NCBI GenBank assembly: GCA_030445745.1
Contig: JASUTE010000002.1
Coordinates: 124,001 to 188,000, forward strand
Reading direction: 5' to 3'
Source of the DNA: Candidatus Cloacimonadota bacterium
GTDB taxonomy: Bacteria > Cloacimonadota > Cloacimonadia > Cloacimonadales > TCS61
DNA: 64,000 bases
Translations under genes and position numbers: made by a program
Part shown: positions 52,169 to 62,035 of the stretch, one piece after another
How the letters are laid out: each line of letters opens with the position of its first letter
Position numbering within the stretch: position 1 is the first letter of the stretch
Notes under the pieces: model-generated
The model's input: the letters and a program-made list of their open reading frames with translations, nothing else
Told to the model about the DNA's origin: nothing
The model's database searches: none

Positions 52169-55100
52169 CTAGTCAATTTTCACTATTGGTTTTTTAATAC
52201 TGTTTTGGTTAATAAAATCTATTATATTCTCATCAGGGAAGATGTTCAGATTATTTGGGTGTAATTTGAGGTTTTTGAATTTTTTAGAGGTGACTTTAAA
52301 GAATACTTTGAAGTGTCCTTTACTTTTCTGGAACAATTCCTTAGTTTTACGGCCAAAATCAGCATTCAGTTTATTAGCATCCAGGAAGATATTAATAGTT
52401 CCACTTAAATTATTGCGAAGCTCATCGAAAGTTAAAATCTGTTTAGGAAGCAGACGCAAAAAAGTTTCGTTACCCCCGTTGTTGTAGTTGGAACGGTTTC
52501 CTACCAAAAAAAGTTCTGCATTTTCTTTCAATTTATCGGCAAATTTTTCATAGGTACTGTTAAAAACAGCAGCTTCAAATTTACCAGTTAGGTCTTCCAT
52601 AGTTAAAATAGCAAAAGGATTGCTGTTTTTATCTGTTTTTTTGGTTATCTCGGCTACCACCCCAGCGATGTAAATCTGGTTAGGTAGTTTTTTGTTATCT
52701 TGCTCAGCATATTTAGCTTTGCTGTTCACCAATAAATCTAATATTTTTTTATGCTTATTTAAAGGATGTCCTGACCAATAAAAACCCAGCACTTGTTTTT
52801 CTTGTTTTAGTTTAAAATTTAAACTCCAAGGTTCCACTGTTTCCAATTTGGGCATATAGTCAGAGTTGTCATCATCTTCAAATGAATTAAACAGCATAAT
52901 TTGCCCGCGCTTCTTTTCTGTTTGTACATTACTGGCATAATCCAAAGCTCTTTCAATTGCAGCGTAATTTTCAGCACGAGTACCTTCCAGGTCATCTAAA
53001 GCTCCGGCTGAAATCAAACTCTCTAACACGGTTTTATTCACGCACATTGCATCTATGCGGTTGCATAAATTAAAGATATTATCAAAGGCACCATTTTTCT
53101 TTCTTTCTGCTAAAATAGAATCGATAGCTGCCATACCCACATTTTTAATAGCTTTTAACCCAAACAAAATTTTGTTTTTATGAACAGCAAATTCACATTC
53201 ACTGCGGTTTATGCTGGGTGGAATAACTTCTATACCCATATTTTTACATTCATCTATGAAATAGGGAATCTTGGTGGGATTGTTTTCTAAAGAAAGTAAG
53301 GCAGCCATAAATTCAACTGGATAATGCGCTTTTAGGTAAGCTGTTTGGAAGGCAACATAGGCATATGCGGTGGCATGACTTTTATTGAAAGCGTATTTGG
53401 CAAATTCTTGCCAGTTACTCCAAATTTTTTCGATAATATGGTCTGGTACACCATTTTGGCGAGCGCCATCGACGAATTTCACCTTCAGTTTGGCCATCAA
53501 GTTCCGTTTTTTCTTACCCATAGCTTTACGCAGGGTGTCTGCTTCTGCGCCACTCATACCGCCCAGATCGCGGGCTACCTGCATCACCTGCTCTTGGTAA
53601 ACTGTTACCCCGTAGGTTTCTTTTAAAGCATTTTCCATAAGTGGATGGATATAGGTAACCTTTTTTCTACCATGTTTACGGTCGATATAATCGGAAATGA
53701 ACTGCATTGGGCCCGGACGGTAGAGAGCCACCATAGCAATTAAATCTTCAAATTGATTGGGCTTTAATTCGCATAAGTATTTTTTCATACCGGCAGATTC
53801 AAATTGAAAAACTCCGTCGGTTTGGCCATTTGCTAGCAGTTCATAAGACTTTTTATCGGTAAGATCTACATTTTCTATATCTACCTGCTTATTTTGTGAT
53901 TTCTCAATGAGTTGGAGAGTTTTTTTGATGATACTAAGAGTTTTTAATCCCAAAATATCCATCTTCAGCATTTTCAGCTCATCCAGCCATTTACCTTCGT
54001 ATTGAACCACAACTACTGGGTCAGAGCCTTTCTGTGTGGTTATAGCCAGAGGTACATAATTTTTTAGATCTCCGGGAGCTATAACCACGCCAGCAGCGTG
54101 AATTCCAATATGACGTACTAAACCTTCTAAAACTTGTGAATATTTTAGAATAGATTTATAGAGATCGTTTTGCTGCATAAATTCTTTGAATTCTGGAGAT
54201 TCTTTTAAAGCTTGTTCGAGTGTAATTTTGGGTGTGTCTGGAATAAGTTTGGTGATTTCGTTGCTTACCGAAGCTTTCACTTTCATTACTCTGGCTACGT
54301 CTTTTATTACAGTTTTAGCGCCCAGAGTTCCAAAGGTAACAATTTGAGTTACGCTGCTACGACCATATTTTTGCACTACATAATCTATCATCTTGCTGCG
54401 GTCGTTGGCATCGAAATCGATGTCGATATCGGGCATTCCAATTCTTTCAGGATTTAAAAAACGTTCGAAAAAGAGATTATATTTGAGTGGATCGATCTGG
54501 GTTATTCCCAAAAGATAGGAAACTATGCTTCCTGCTGCTGAACCACGTCCGGGTCCTACCGGAACATCCATCTTTCTAGCAGCATCTACCAAATCTTTCA
54601 CCACCAAAAAATAGCCATCAAAACCCATTTTATGAATAACTGAAAGCTCATAATCGATGCGTTTTGAAATTGTTTCAGTCACCTCGCTATATTTTTTCTT
54701 GGCAGCTTCGTAGCAAAGTGCTTTTAGGAAGGCTTGCATATCTGCAAATTCGGCTGGTACGTCTACTTCGGGTAATAAAAAATCATTGTAGTCCAGTTCC
54801 AGATTTATTTGTTCAGCAATTTTCACCGTATTTTCATAAGCTTGCGGCAAATTGGGATACAGCTGGCGCATTTCTGCTTCGTTCTTAAAATAAAGTTCAG
54901 GAGATTCATATTTCATGCGGTTCTGGTCGTCTAGGGTTTTACCAGTTTGAATGCATAAAAGCACATCATGCGCTTGGTAGTCTTCCTTTTCCAAGTAGTG
55001 GCAATCGTTGGTTACCACCAGCTCGGTATTTGTTTTCTGGGCTAGCTCGATAATTTTGGGATATACATTTTTTTCATCTTCCAGGCCGTGATCTTGAATT

Positions 55101-55612
55101 TCCAGATAAAAATTGTCACCAAAGGTAGATTTATAAAATTCCAAAGCTTCTTCAGCTTCTTGTTGCCGGCCCTGTAGTAATAAATTGGGAATTTCACCTT
55201 GAATACAAGCGCTTAGACAGATCAAACCTTCCGAAAATTGCTGTAAAAGTAATTTATTTATCCGGGGTTTATAATAAAAACCTTCTAAATAGGCAATGGA
55301 TGAAAGTTGCATTAGGTTTTTGTAACCCTTTAAATTTTTGGCTAACAAAACCAGATGGTAGCGCCTTTCTTTCTTAGATTCTTCTGTTCCCAGTGCTCCG
55401 TTTATAATGTAAGTTTCGATTCCAATAATAGGCTTGATGCCTTTTTTTTGGGCTGTTTTGTAAAAATCAATAGCTCCGTACATATTGCCGTGATCCGTTA
55501 TTGCAACAGCTGGCATATTGTTTTTCAAAGCCAAATCAATCATTTTATCTACTCGGCAGGCACCGTCCAATATACTATACTGAGTGTGATTGTGCAAATG
55601 TACAAAACTCAT
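52169..55612 (-). CDS. dnaE: DNA polymerase III alpha subunit
   Basis: 1147 residues, type DnaE1. Replicative polymerase. PHP domain at the N-terminus (VHLHNHTQYSILDGACRVDK, AITDHGNMYGAIDFY), palm with GPGRGSAAGSIVSYLLG and the catalytic pair Asp395-Ile-Asp397 in MPDIDIDF, fingers with FEDLIAMVALYRPGPMQFI, tandem HhH (VNKTVLESLISAGALDDL) and a C-terminal OB fold (IYIAGVVAEITKKTDKNSNP). All domains present. The metal-binding His residues of the PHP domain look intact (HNHTQ), so residual proofreading is possible. The upstream stretch 55613-55784 has a TTGACA box at 55712-55707 (minus) without a clear -10. Confidence 0.97.
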   Translation of the reverse strand: MSFVHLHNHTQYSILDGACRVDKMIDLALKNNMPAVAITDHGNMYGAIDFYKTAQKKGIKPIIGIETYIINGALGTEESKKERRYHLVLLAKNLKGYKNLMQLSSIAYLEGFYYKPRINKLLLQQFSEGLICLSACIQGEIPNLLLQGRQQEAEEALEFYKSTFGDNFYLEIQDHGLEDEKNVYPKIIELAQKTNTELVVTNDCHYLEKEDYQAHDVLLCIQTGKTLDDQNRMKYESPELYFKNEAEMRQLYPNLPQAYENTVKIAEQINLELDYNDFLLPEVDVPAEFADMQAFLKALCYEAAKKKYSEVTETISKRIDYELSVIHKMGFDGYFLVVKDLVDAARKMDVPVGPGRGSAAGSIVSYLLGITQIDPLKYNLFFERFLNPERIGMPDIDIDFDANDRSKMIDYVVQKYGRSSVTQIVTFGTLGAKTVIKDVARVMKVKASVSNEITKLIPDTPKITLEQALKESPEFKEFMQQNDLYKSILKYSQVLEGLVRHIGIHAAGVVIAPGDLKNYVPLAITTQKGSDPVVVVQYEGKWLDELKMLKMDILGLKTLSIIKKTLQLIEKSQNKQVDIENVDLTDKKSYELLANGQTDGVFQFESAGMKKYLCELKPNQFEDLIAMVALYRPGPMQFISDYIDRKHGRKKVTYIHPLMENALKETYGVTVYQEQVMQVARDLGGMSGAEADTLRKAMGKKKRNLMAKLKVKFVDGARQNGVPDHIIEKIWSNWQEFAKYAFNKSHATAYAYVAFQTAYLKAHYPVEFMAALLSLENNPTKIPYFIDECKNMGIEVIPPSINRSECEFAVHKNKILFGLKAIKNVGMAAIDSILAERKKNGAFDNIFNLCNRIDAMCVNKTVLESLISAGALDDLEGTRAENYAAIERALDYASNVQTEKKRGQIMLFNSFEDDDNSDYMPKLETVEPWSLNFKLKQEKQVLGFYWSGHPLNKHKKILDLLVNSKAKYAEQDNKKLPNQIYIAGVVAEITKKTDKNSNPFAILTMEDLTGKFEAAVFNSTYEKFADKLKENAELFLVGNRSNYNNGGNETFLRLLPKQILTFDELRNNLSGTINIFLDANKLNADFGRKTKELFQKSKGHFKVFFKVTSKKFKNLKLHPNNLNIFPDENIIDFINQNSIKKPIVKID

Positions 55613-55784
55613 TGCTAATCCTTCTAAGTTATTATATTTAAAAAAGATAAAGTTGCTTTATATTTTGCTACTTTACTTCCTTTAAAAAACTGTGAGTGTG
55701 ATTTTGTGTCAAACATTTTAAGCTACGCAAAGAAGGTGCTAATTTTAATTCATTATTAGAAGGTTAATTAGAAGAAGGATAAAT

Positions 55785-56345
55785 TTAGAAATTCCATTTT
55801 TGGAAGGATACAATTTTCTTTTTGGGAAGTCGGTGTTTACTTCTGGCAAATTTAGAAACAGTTTTAGAGTAGAATGATTTTTTTTGTTTGGGATAGCCAA
55901 AAGGACTCATCGCTACAATTTTGGTCTTTTCAGGGATACCCAGAATATTTTTTACCTGTTGTTCATTGAAAGCAGCCAACCAGCAACTGCCAACACCATG
56001 ATGCCAGGCCATCAGCATCATTTGTTGGAAGGCGATTGCCACATCTACCAGATAATAAGGCTGTTGGTTTAAGTGGCAGCTATCTTTGGGATTGGCACAA
56101 GCTACAACGACCAGCGGTGCTTTTTTAATGAAAAAATTCACTGTTCCAATAAAACCACTTTGCAGTGCCAATTTTTTTATCAAATTAGGATCATCTACGA
56201 AGATAAAGCGCCAGGGCTGTTTATTCTGGCAGGAAGGAGCTACTTGCGCAGCCACTATCATATCGTCGATTACTTCTGCTGGAACAGGTGTAGAACTAAA
56301 ATCTCGGATACTTTTGCGAGAGAGAATTATTTCTTTGCAATTCAT
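55785..56345 (-). CDS. Nitroreductase-family flavoprotein
   Basis: 186 residues. FMN-binding oxidoreductase fold: RKSIRDFSSTPVPAEVIDDM (start), AAQVAPSCQNKQPWRFIFVD (FMN phosphate site), DVAIAFQQMMLMAWHHGVGS and CWLAAFNEQQVKNIL. Members reduce nitro compounds, quinones or flavins with NAD(P)H; the real substrate is unknown. Starts 11 bp after a terminator hairpin, so it probably has little read-through from the upstream outer-membrane gene. Confidence 0.85.
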   Translation of the reverse strand: MNCKEIILSRKSIRDFSSTPVPAEVIDDMIVAAQVAPSCQNKQPWRFIFVDDPNLIKKLALQSGFIGTVNFFIKKAPLVVVACANPKDSCHLNQQPYYLVDVAIAFQQMMLMAWHHGVGSCWLAAFNEQQVKNILGIPEKTKIVAMSPFGYPKQKKSFYSKTVSKFARSKHRLPKKKIVSFQKWNF

Positions 56346-56356
56346 AATAAATTCTA

Positions 56357-56388
56357 AAAGCCTGCTACTTTTAAAAGTAACAGGCTTT
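56357..56388 (-). terminator. Terminator hairpin after the outer-membrane protein gene
   Basis: A near-perfect 32 bp palindrome: AAAGCCTG/CAGGCTTT outer arms, one mismatch, then TACTTTT/AAAAGTA. It begins 8 bp after the stop of the 56396-57478 gene, and on the minus strand the stem is followed by TAGAATTTATT. The T-run is imperfect; the stem is strong. Confidence 0.65.
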
Positions 56389-56395
56389 GCTATAT

Positions 56396-57478
56396 TTAGA
56401 AACTTATACCAATGCCAGTGGTGAATGAATTATAATCTGCAATATTATAATCGGCATTAAAGCTAAAAGCTCCAACTTTTGCATTGAATCCAACTATAAA
56501 GCGATAGGTGTTATCGCCATCTAAATCGAATTTAATTTGCTGAACAAGTTCTTCCTCGGTAGGATTATCGGCCGCTTGCAGTACATAATCATATTTAAAT
56601 TCCATATTCGAACTTTCCAGCATAAATCCTCCGTAAGGTGTAATACTCAACATTCCCGGTCCGAATTGTTTGCTTATATTAAAACCTCCTGAAATAGCGC
56701 TGGCTTCTACAATATCACCCAATTTCATCGTTTGAGTGTTAAAGGCAAAACCAACATCCACTGGTAGCGGCACCATTAACCACGATTTTATGTTATGTTC
56801 TACACCAAAACCAAAATAACTTAATTCGCCTAGTTCTTTATCTATTTCCATAGCTGGCAGATAGCGGAAAGTTGCCCTGGTTCCCCAAACAGTTCCAATA
56901 CTTAATTGGGGAGTGAAAAGCGGAAGTAAAGGTGGATCTTCCATAAGCCCGGTTACCTGAGTTAATTCAAAAGTTTCAGGAGAGATATCTTGCTGATATG
57001 TTTGACCCTCAAATTCATAACTTATAGTCTCACCATTAAAGATGATCTGTACATTTTCATCTTCAGGCCCAATAACAGTTGGGCCGTTCATATCAACTGT
57101 AAAATCTTGAGTGATAATTGAATTGATAAGCATTTGGCGATGTTCTTCAGGAAGTGTTACATCTTCGATGAGTATCTCTGCTTGGTCTTTGGTAAAACGA
57201 AATTTACCACTGGTATTAAAATGTTGGTTCTCATCTTGGAACATACTTCCCATAAAAATTGCACCAAATTCAAAATCTAAACCCAGAAATTTTGCTTTAG
57301 GCGCATTATGGAACCAGCCACCATTCATGTTGGAACCAAAGGCTGACACTATCGGTGAAACATAACTTTTGGCTGCTTGACCCGATAAGTTGTCCAAAGT
57401 GGTTTCCAAATCGGAGTTTTCAGCCAATAACACGGCTGCTACTGTAAGAATTATTAAAATTGTAACTAATCTTTTCAC
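56396..57478 (-). CDS. Outer-membrane beta-barrel protein (DUF6588-like)
   Basis: 360 residues with a signal peptide (MKRLVTILIILTVAAVLLAE). After a helical lead (SDLETTLDNLSGQAAKSYVS) comes VSAFGSNMNGGWFHNAPKAK, which resembles DUF6588 proteins, then repeated barrel strands (FGFGVEHNIKSWLMVPLPVD, GGFNISKQFGPGMLSITPYG) and a terminal Phe in FTTGIGISF. Probably an outer-membrane porin-like or transport barrel; function unknown. AAGGAGG upstream, own promoter at 57532-57503 and a terminator downstream: a single-gene unit. Confidence 0.7.
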   Translation of the reverse strand: MKRLVTILIILTVAAVLLAENSDLETTLDNLSGQAAKSYVSPIVSAFGSNMNGGWFHNAPKAKFLGLDFEFGAIFMGSMFQDENQHFNTSGKFRFTKDQAEILIEDVTLPEEHRQMLINSIITQDFTVDMNGPTVIGPEDENVQIIFNGETISYEFEGQTYQQDISPETFELTQVTGLMEDPPLLPLFTPQLSIGTVWGTRATFRYLPAMEIDKELGELSYFGFGVEHNIKSWLMVPLPVDVGFAFNTQTMKLGDIVEASAISGGFNISKQFGPGMLSITPYGGFMLESSNMEFKYDYVLQAADNPTEEELVQQIKFDLDGDNTYRFIVGFNAKVGAFSFNADYNIADYNSFTTGIGISF

Positions 57479-57502
57479 TTTTCCTCCTTGCTCACTTTAT
57501 TC

Positions 57503-57532
57503 CATTTAGCTATTTTTATTTAAAAGTGTCAA
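57503..57532 (-). promoter_or_regulatory. Sigma70-like promoter for the outer-membrane protein gene
   Basis: On the minus strand, TTGACA (57532-57527) and TAAATG (57508-57503) with an 18 bp spacer, 25 bp before the ATG at 57478. The -35 is consensus, the -10 modest. Confidence 0.45.
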
Positions 57533-57601
57533 TAGAATAAAAATCTTTACAAAATAGGCTTTAAGCCAAAAATGTATGTAAAACACTGATTTGAGGTCGA
57601 T

Positions 57602-58762
57602 ATGTTGCAAGGTAAAAAGATATTATTGGGAATAACAGGTGGTATAGCTGCTTATAAAGCTGTAGATCTGGTAAGTAAACTGAAAAAGCAGGGTGCCGAT
57701 GTTAAGGTGATAATGACAAAATCAGCAGCTGAGTTCATTACACCCCTAACCTTGGAAACTCTTTCGGGACAACCGGTTGCTATGGATATGTTCAAAGGCT
57801 ATATTCAGCACATAACTTGGGCCGATTGGGCAGATCTTATGGTGGTTGCTCCTGCTACTGCCAACATTATAGGAAAAACAGCCAATGGGATAGCTGATGA
57901 CCTTCTGAGTACGACCATTATGGCTTGCCAAGCACCTAAATTTATTGTTCCAGCTATGAACATTCACATGTACGAAAACCCCATTGTGCAAGAGAATATG
58001 CAAAATTTAAAGGAAAAAGGGTATCTGTTCATGGAGCCTGAGGTGGGTACACTGGCTTGCGGTTACGAGGGTAAAGGCCGATTTCCGCAAATACAGGAGA
58101 TTATCTACCATATTCGCACCTATCTGGAATATAACCCAGATCTTACTGGCCAAAAAATTCTGATAACAGCAGGGGCCAGTGTAGAAAAATTAGATCCTAT
58201 GCGCTTTATTAGTAATTTTTCTAGTGGCAAAATGGGTTTAGCACTGGCTAGAGCTGCTCATATTCGAGGTGCACAAGTTAAACTGGTGCATAGCAAGTTG
58301 GAACAAACTCCACCTGAATATATAGAAAGTATTCCAGCGCTTACTGCTTCCCAAATGTACGAACAAGTGCAACAAGATTTTCCTAATTATAATACAACTT
58401 TTATGGTAGCTGCAGTTAGCGATTTTACTCCGGCCAAAATTTCCCAGCAAAAAATAAAAAAAACAGAAAATGAACTGGAATTGAAGCTAAAAAGAACTCC
58501 TGATATTTTAAAAACTCTGGGAGAGCAAAAACAGACAAATCAAAAACTTATTGGTTTTGCTGCTGAATCGGAAAATTTGGTGCAAAATGGCCAGAAAAAG
58601 CTGCAACAGAAAAATTTGGATTGCATCGTGATAAATAATTTGCAGGTAAGCGGCCAAGATGATACAAGTGTAATAATTCTAAACGAAAAGAAGCTAGAAA
58701 AAATAACTGGTGATAAATTTATGGTAGCAAATAAAATATTGGATTTTGTTTATGGGAAATAA
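57602..58762 (+). CDS. coaBC: Bifunctional phosphopantothenoylcysteine decarboxylase/synthetase
   Basis: 386 residues. Two steps of CoA synthesis. CoaC half (1-180): KKILLGITGGIAAYKAVDLV, the catalytic His in HITWADWADL, VPAMNIHMY and GTLACGYEGKGRFP. CoaB half: ILITAGASVEKLDPMRFISN followed by FSSGKMGLALARAA, then KRTPDILKTLGEQ and IGFAAESENL. Note ASVEKLD where PTREPID is common. Overlaps the SDR gene by 11 bp. Confidence 0.95.
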   Translation: MLQGKKILLGITGGIAAYKAVDLVSKLKKQGADVKVIMTKSAAEFITPLTLETLSGQPVAMDMFKGYIQHITWADWADLMVVAPATANIIGKTANGIADDLLSTTIMACQAPKFIVPAMNIHMYENPIVQENMQNLKEKGYLFMEPEVGTLACGYEGKGRFPQIQEIIYHIRTYLEYNPDLTGQKILITAGASVEKLDPMRFISNFSSGKMGLALARAAHIRGAQVKLVHSKLEQTPPEYIESIPALTASQMYEQVQQDFPNYNTTFMVAAVSDFTPAKISQQKIKKTENELELKLKRTPDILKTLGEQKQTNQKLIGFAAESENLVQNGQKKLQQKNLDCIVINNLQVSGQDDTSVIILNEKKLEKITGDKFMVANKILDFVYGK

Positions 58763-59504
58763 AACGTTAATAATCACAGGTGCTAATGGTAATGTTGGCT
58801 CCTATTTAGCTAGCAGGTTTTTGCAGCGGGGGCGTAAACTCATATTAATAGTACACAAAAATAAACAGCGTATAGAAGATTTGGAAGCTACTAATCCGCA
58901 AACAGTTAGGGTTTTGGCAGCCGATCTGAGTAAATTGGAAAGGGTGAAGCAAAAATTTGATCAAATAATAGAGCAAACAGGCTGGCAACCTACCGAACTT
59001 ATTCACACCAGCACCGCCCGTAGCCACGATTTTCAAGCTTTGGTAAATACCGATGAACACCTGTGGCAGCGTATTTTAATGGTAAACATAATGGGAACTT
59101 ACAATATTCTAAAAACCGTGCTTCCCTATTTTAAGCAAAAAAAATATGGGCGTATTGTGCTGTTTGGTTCCAATGTTTCGCGCATTGGCCTCCCACGTGG
59201 TACAGCTTACTCCGCTTCCAAAGCAGCAATTTCCAATTTGTGTCGTTCGGTAGCGGTGGAAGAAGCAACAGATAAAATAATTATTAATACAATTTCGCCA
59301 GGGCCTATAAAAATTGACGAGAGTCATTTTTCAGAGAGCTATCGTAAGTTCCGGGAAGAATATTATAAAGAAAAATTAAAGGAGATACCTTTGAAAAGGT
59401 GTGCTACTTTCGAAGATATTTTCGGTCTCTGTCGGTTTCTTATTTCGGAAGAGAACAGCTACATTACAGGTGAAGAATTTTTCGTAACAGGCGGCAAGTT
59501 ATGA
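58752..59504 (+). CDS. Short-chain dehydrogenase/reductase
   Basis: 250 residues from the ATG at 58752 (the frame opens at a TTG 6 bp earlier). NAD(P)-binding start LIITGANGNVGSYLASRF (TGxxxGxG form), acidic AADLSKLE, active-site YSASKAAI (Tyr-x3-Lys) and a C-terminal SYITGEEFFVTGGKL. The SDR family is too broad to name a substrate; FabG-like enzymes share the ending. Lies between coaBC (overlap of 11 bp) and the DUF3108 gene (overlap of 4 bp). Confidence 0.85.
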   Translation: MGNKTLIITGANGNVGSYLASRFLQRGRKLILIVHKNKQRIEDLEATNPQTVRVLAADLSKLERVKQKFDQIIEQTGWQPTELIHTSTARSHDFQALVNTDEHLWQRILMVNIMGTYNILKTVLPYFKQKKYGRIVLFGSNVSRIGLPRGTAYSASKAAISNLCRSVAVEEATDKIIINTISPGPIKIDESHFSESYRKFREEYYKEKLKEIPLKRCATFEDIFGLCRFLISEENSYITGEEFFVTGGKL

Positions 59505-60250
59505 GAAAGATTTTTCTAATTTTGCTGGTTTTATTTTCTCTGCAAATAGTTTCGGCTTACGAAATAGGTGAAAAATTGCAGTTTGAAGTTAAATATGGTC
59601 TTATTCCAGCTGGACACGCCAGTTTAACCGCTAGCGATACTTCCTACTTTCAAAAACCAGCAATAAAAGTGACTTCTTTGGCCAAAACCAATAAATTTTT
59701 CGATAATATTTACAAAGTTAGAGACGAAATAACTTCTGTATTTGCCCAAAATTCCCAATATAGTTACAAATTTTGGAAAAGACTGCAAGAGGGGTCCTAT
59801 CGGCAAAATCGCATCCATCTTTATTATCCGGAACTAAATTATACTATGTATATGAAATATAGTTATAAAAAGCGCAAATTCAATAACACCAAGTTGGAAA
59901 TTCCAGAGAATACTCACGATATTTTAAGCGCCTTTTATTGGTTTAGAACCCAGGAATTTGCAGTTGGCGATACACTGAAGATCAATGTAGCTGTAGACGG
60001 AAGTAGCTACAAGGCGCTAGTGCTCGTTCAAGATTTAGAAAATATCGAAACTGATTTTGGTGAGCTCGAGTGCTTTAAAATAGAGCCAAAGTTGGAAGGC
60101 GAAGCGATTTTCAAACAGACAGGTAATATCTATATTTGGCTAACTAACGATGAATACAAAATTCCCATGTTATTGGAAAGTAAAATAATTTTTGGGCACT
60201 TCAGAGCAATATTAAGAGATGGCGAAAAAATTCCTTACCAAAAAAAGTAG
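59501..60250 (+). CDS. DUF3108 exported protein
   Basis: 249 residues. Signal peptide MRKIFLILLVLFSLQIVSAY, followed by EIGEKLQFEVKYGLIPAGHA, the DUF3108 start (L-x-Y/F-x-V-x-Y/W-G-x-I-xAG-x-A), and DILSAFYWFRTQEFAVGDTL with a strand-rich LipB/LolA-like layout. Periplasmic or outer-membrane-associated, function unknown. Overlaps the SDR gene by 4 bp and queA by 32 bp. Confidence 0.8.
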   Translation: MRKIFLILLVLFSLQIVSAYEIGEKLQFEVKYGLIPAGHASLTASDTSYFQKPAIKVTSLAKTNKFFDNIYKVRDEITSVFAQNSQYSYKFWKRLQEGSYRQNRIHLYYPELNYTMYMKYSYKKRKFNNTKLEIPENTHDILSAFYWFRTQEFAVGDTLKINVAVDGSSYKALVLVQDLENIETDFGELECFKIEPKLEGEAIFKQTGNIYIWLTNDEYKIPMLLESKIIFGHFRAILRDGEKIPYQKK

Positions 60251-61259
60251 TTATTACTATCACTTACCCCCAGAATTGATAGCGCAGTATCCCAAAGATA
60301 AACGAGATGAGTCGCTTTTACTATGTTTAGATAGAAAAACGGGCAAAATAGAGCATACCAAGTTTAAAAAAATAACTAACTATTTCCATAAAGGCGATGT
60401 GCTGGTGCTTAACAAAACCAAAGTTATTCCAGCCAGACTGCTTGGGCATAAAACTACCGGTGCTAAAGTGGAGATTTTTCTGTTAAACCAGAAAAGTAGT
60501 GATAGCTGGGAATGTTTAGTAAAACCTGGTAGAAAATTAAAAATTGGTTCAAGGGTGGAGATTGCCAAAGATTTCACTGCCCAGGTTATCGATTATGCCC
60601 AAGAGGGAGCACGTATTGTGAAATTCAACTGGCAGGGAGATTTTTGGGATAATTTGGAAAAATACGGCAAAATGCCACTACCTCCATACATCAAAAGAGA
60701 AGCCGAAGATAAAGATAAGCAAACCTACCAGACGGTTTATGCAAAAGTTCGCGGCTCGGTGGCGGCGCCTACCGCTGGTCTGCATTTCACACAGCAGATT
60801 TTGGCAGAATTGGCAGCAAAAGGGGTGGAAATAGTGGAAGTTATCTTGGATGTTGGTTTAGGCACTTTTCGGCCAGTGAAAACAGATGATATCCAATATC
60901 ATAAGATGCACAGTGAACACTGCCAAATAAGCCAGCATACAGCTCAACGCATTAACTTGGCCAAAGATGAAGGTAGGCGGGTTATCGCAGTGGGAACCAC
61001 CAGCACTCGTACTCTGGAAAGTTTTGCCGAAAACAACCGAGTGCAAGCCGGCTCGCATTGGACCGATATTTTTATCTATCCCGGTAAGAAAATACAAATA
61101 ATTGACGGCTTGCTTACCAATTTTCACATGCCTGAATCCACTTTGTTGATGCTGGTTTCGGCTTTTGCTGGCTACGAAAACATAATGAATGCATATAAAA
61201 TAGCTGTAGAGAAAAAATATCGCTTTTTTAGCTACGGCGATGCGATGCTGATTATCTAG
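60219..61259 (+). CDS. queA: S-adenosylmethionine:tRNA ribosyltransferase-isomerase
   Basis: 346 residues. QueA adds a ribosyl group from SAM to preQ1 in tRNA, giving epoxyqueuosine. Seen: HLPPELIAQYPKDKRDESLL, VLNKTKVIPARLLGHK, KYGKMPLPPYIKRE, YQTVYAK, GSVAAPTAGLHFT, GLGTFRPV and SRT-type loop GTTSTRTLES. Its start lies within the end of the DUF3108 gene (32 bp overlap). Works with QueH at 45269. Confidence 0.97.
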   Translation: MAKKFLTKKSSYYYHLPPELIAQYPKDKRDESLLLCLDRKTGKIEHTKFKKITNYFHKGDVLVLNKTKVIPARLLGHKTTGAKVEIFLLNQKSSDSWECLVKPGRKLKIGSRVEIAKDFTAQVIDYAQEGARIVKFNWQGDFWDNLEKYGKMPLPPYIKREAEDKDKQTYQTVYAKVRGSVAAPTAGLHFTQQILAELAAKGVEIVEVILDVGLGTFRPVKTDDIQYHKMHSEHCQISQHTAQRINLAKDEGRRVIAVGTTSTRTLESFAENNRVQAGSHWTDIFIYPGKKIQIIDGLLTNFHMPESTLLMLVSAFAGYENIMNAYKIAVEKKYRFFSYGDAMLII

Positions 61260-61266
61260 GAGAAGT

Positions 61267-62016
61267 ATGCCAAATTTTGAACATTCCTTTTACGATGAAA
61301 TTTATACTTATAGCAGTTTAAATAGCACAAATAAACAAGCTGAGAAATTAATTAAACAGCGCAGCGCTGTGGGTAATTTCCTAATATTGGCAAATGAACA
61401 AACCGGAGGTAGAGGCCGCAGGTCAAATCGCTGGTTTTCACCTGTTGGTGGGCTTTGGTTTTCGGTTGGTTTATATAGCTTGAATGTAAATAGCAGCCTA
61501 TCCGTTTACGCAGGCATTTGTATGCACAAAGTTTTGCAAGATATGTTTCCTGAACAGGAATTCAAATTAAAATGGCCCAATGATCTCTACTGTAATGGCA
61601 AAAAAGTGGGTGGAATTCTAACTCAGTATTTGGATAAATATAAATATCATATCGTGGGAATAGGCTTGAACACAAACTTTACTGATTTAGAAGAAGACAT
61701 CACAGATTTGGCAACCACTCTGCGGAGGGAAACAGCAAAAGAAATAGATAATACGACGATCCTGACCAAATTTTCCGATATTTTTGCGATGAATTTACCT
61801 GAATTAATGGAAACCGGTAAACTAGATGCAGCCTATTTCAATCAATTTTCACTACTAAAAAACAAAAAAATAACTTTAGATACAGATTTTGATAAATTCA
61901 CTGGTGTAAGCAAAGGCATCAATAAGAAAGGTGCTATTTTATTGGAAATTGCCCCTGCTATGGTACAACCTTTTTATGCAGGCACTATTAGCGAATTCGA
62001 AAAAGGGGACAGCTAG
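61267..62016 (+). CDS. birA: Biotin-[acetyl-CoA-carboxylase] ligase
   Basis: 249 residues, class I ligase without the N-terminal DNA-binding domain, so not a repressor. Attaches biotin to carboxylases through biotinyl-AMP. Seen: SLNSTNKQAEKL, the adenylate loop GGRGRRSNRWFSPVGGLWFS, KLKWPNDLYCNGKKVGGILT and VGIGLNTN; C-terminal SH3-like cap. AGGAG upstream of the ATG, 7 bp after queA. Confidence 0.95.
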   Translation: MPNFEHSFYDEIYTYSSLNSTNKQAEKLIKQRSAVGNFLILANEQTGGRGRRSNRWFSPVGGLWFSVGLYSLNVNSSLSVYAGICMHKVLQDMFPEQEFKLKWPNDLYCNGKKVGGILTQYLDKYKYHIVGIGLNTNFTDLEEDITDLATTLRRETAKEIDNTTILTKFSDIFAMNLPELMETGKLDAAYFNQFSLLKNKKITLDTDFDKFTGVSKGINKKGAILLEIAPAMVQPFYAGTISEFEKGDS

Positions 62017-62027
62017 AAGCCGTCCCC
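62005..62027 (-). terminator. Terminator after the TonB-dependent receptor gene
   Basis: GGGGAC/GTCCCC 6 bp stem with an 11-base loop. On the minus strand it follows the receptor stop by 8 bp and leads into a TTTTT run. It overlaps the end of birA on the plus strand, where the tail after the stem (AATAATAG) is weaker. Confidence 0.65.
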
Positions 62028-62035
62028 AATAATAG

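Noticed and set aside
57560-57585. GGCTTTAAGCC palindrome upstream of coaBC
   Set aside because: A 5 bp palindrome is too short and AT-rich to call an operator or terminator without other copies.
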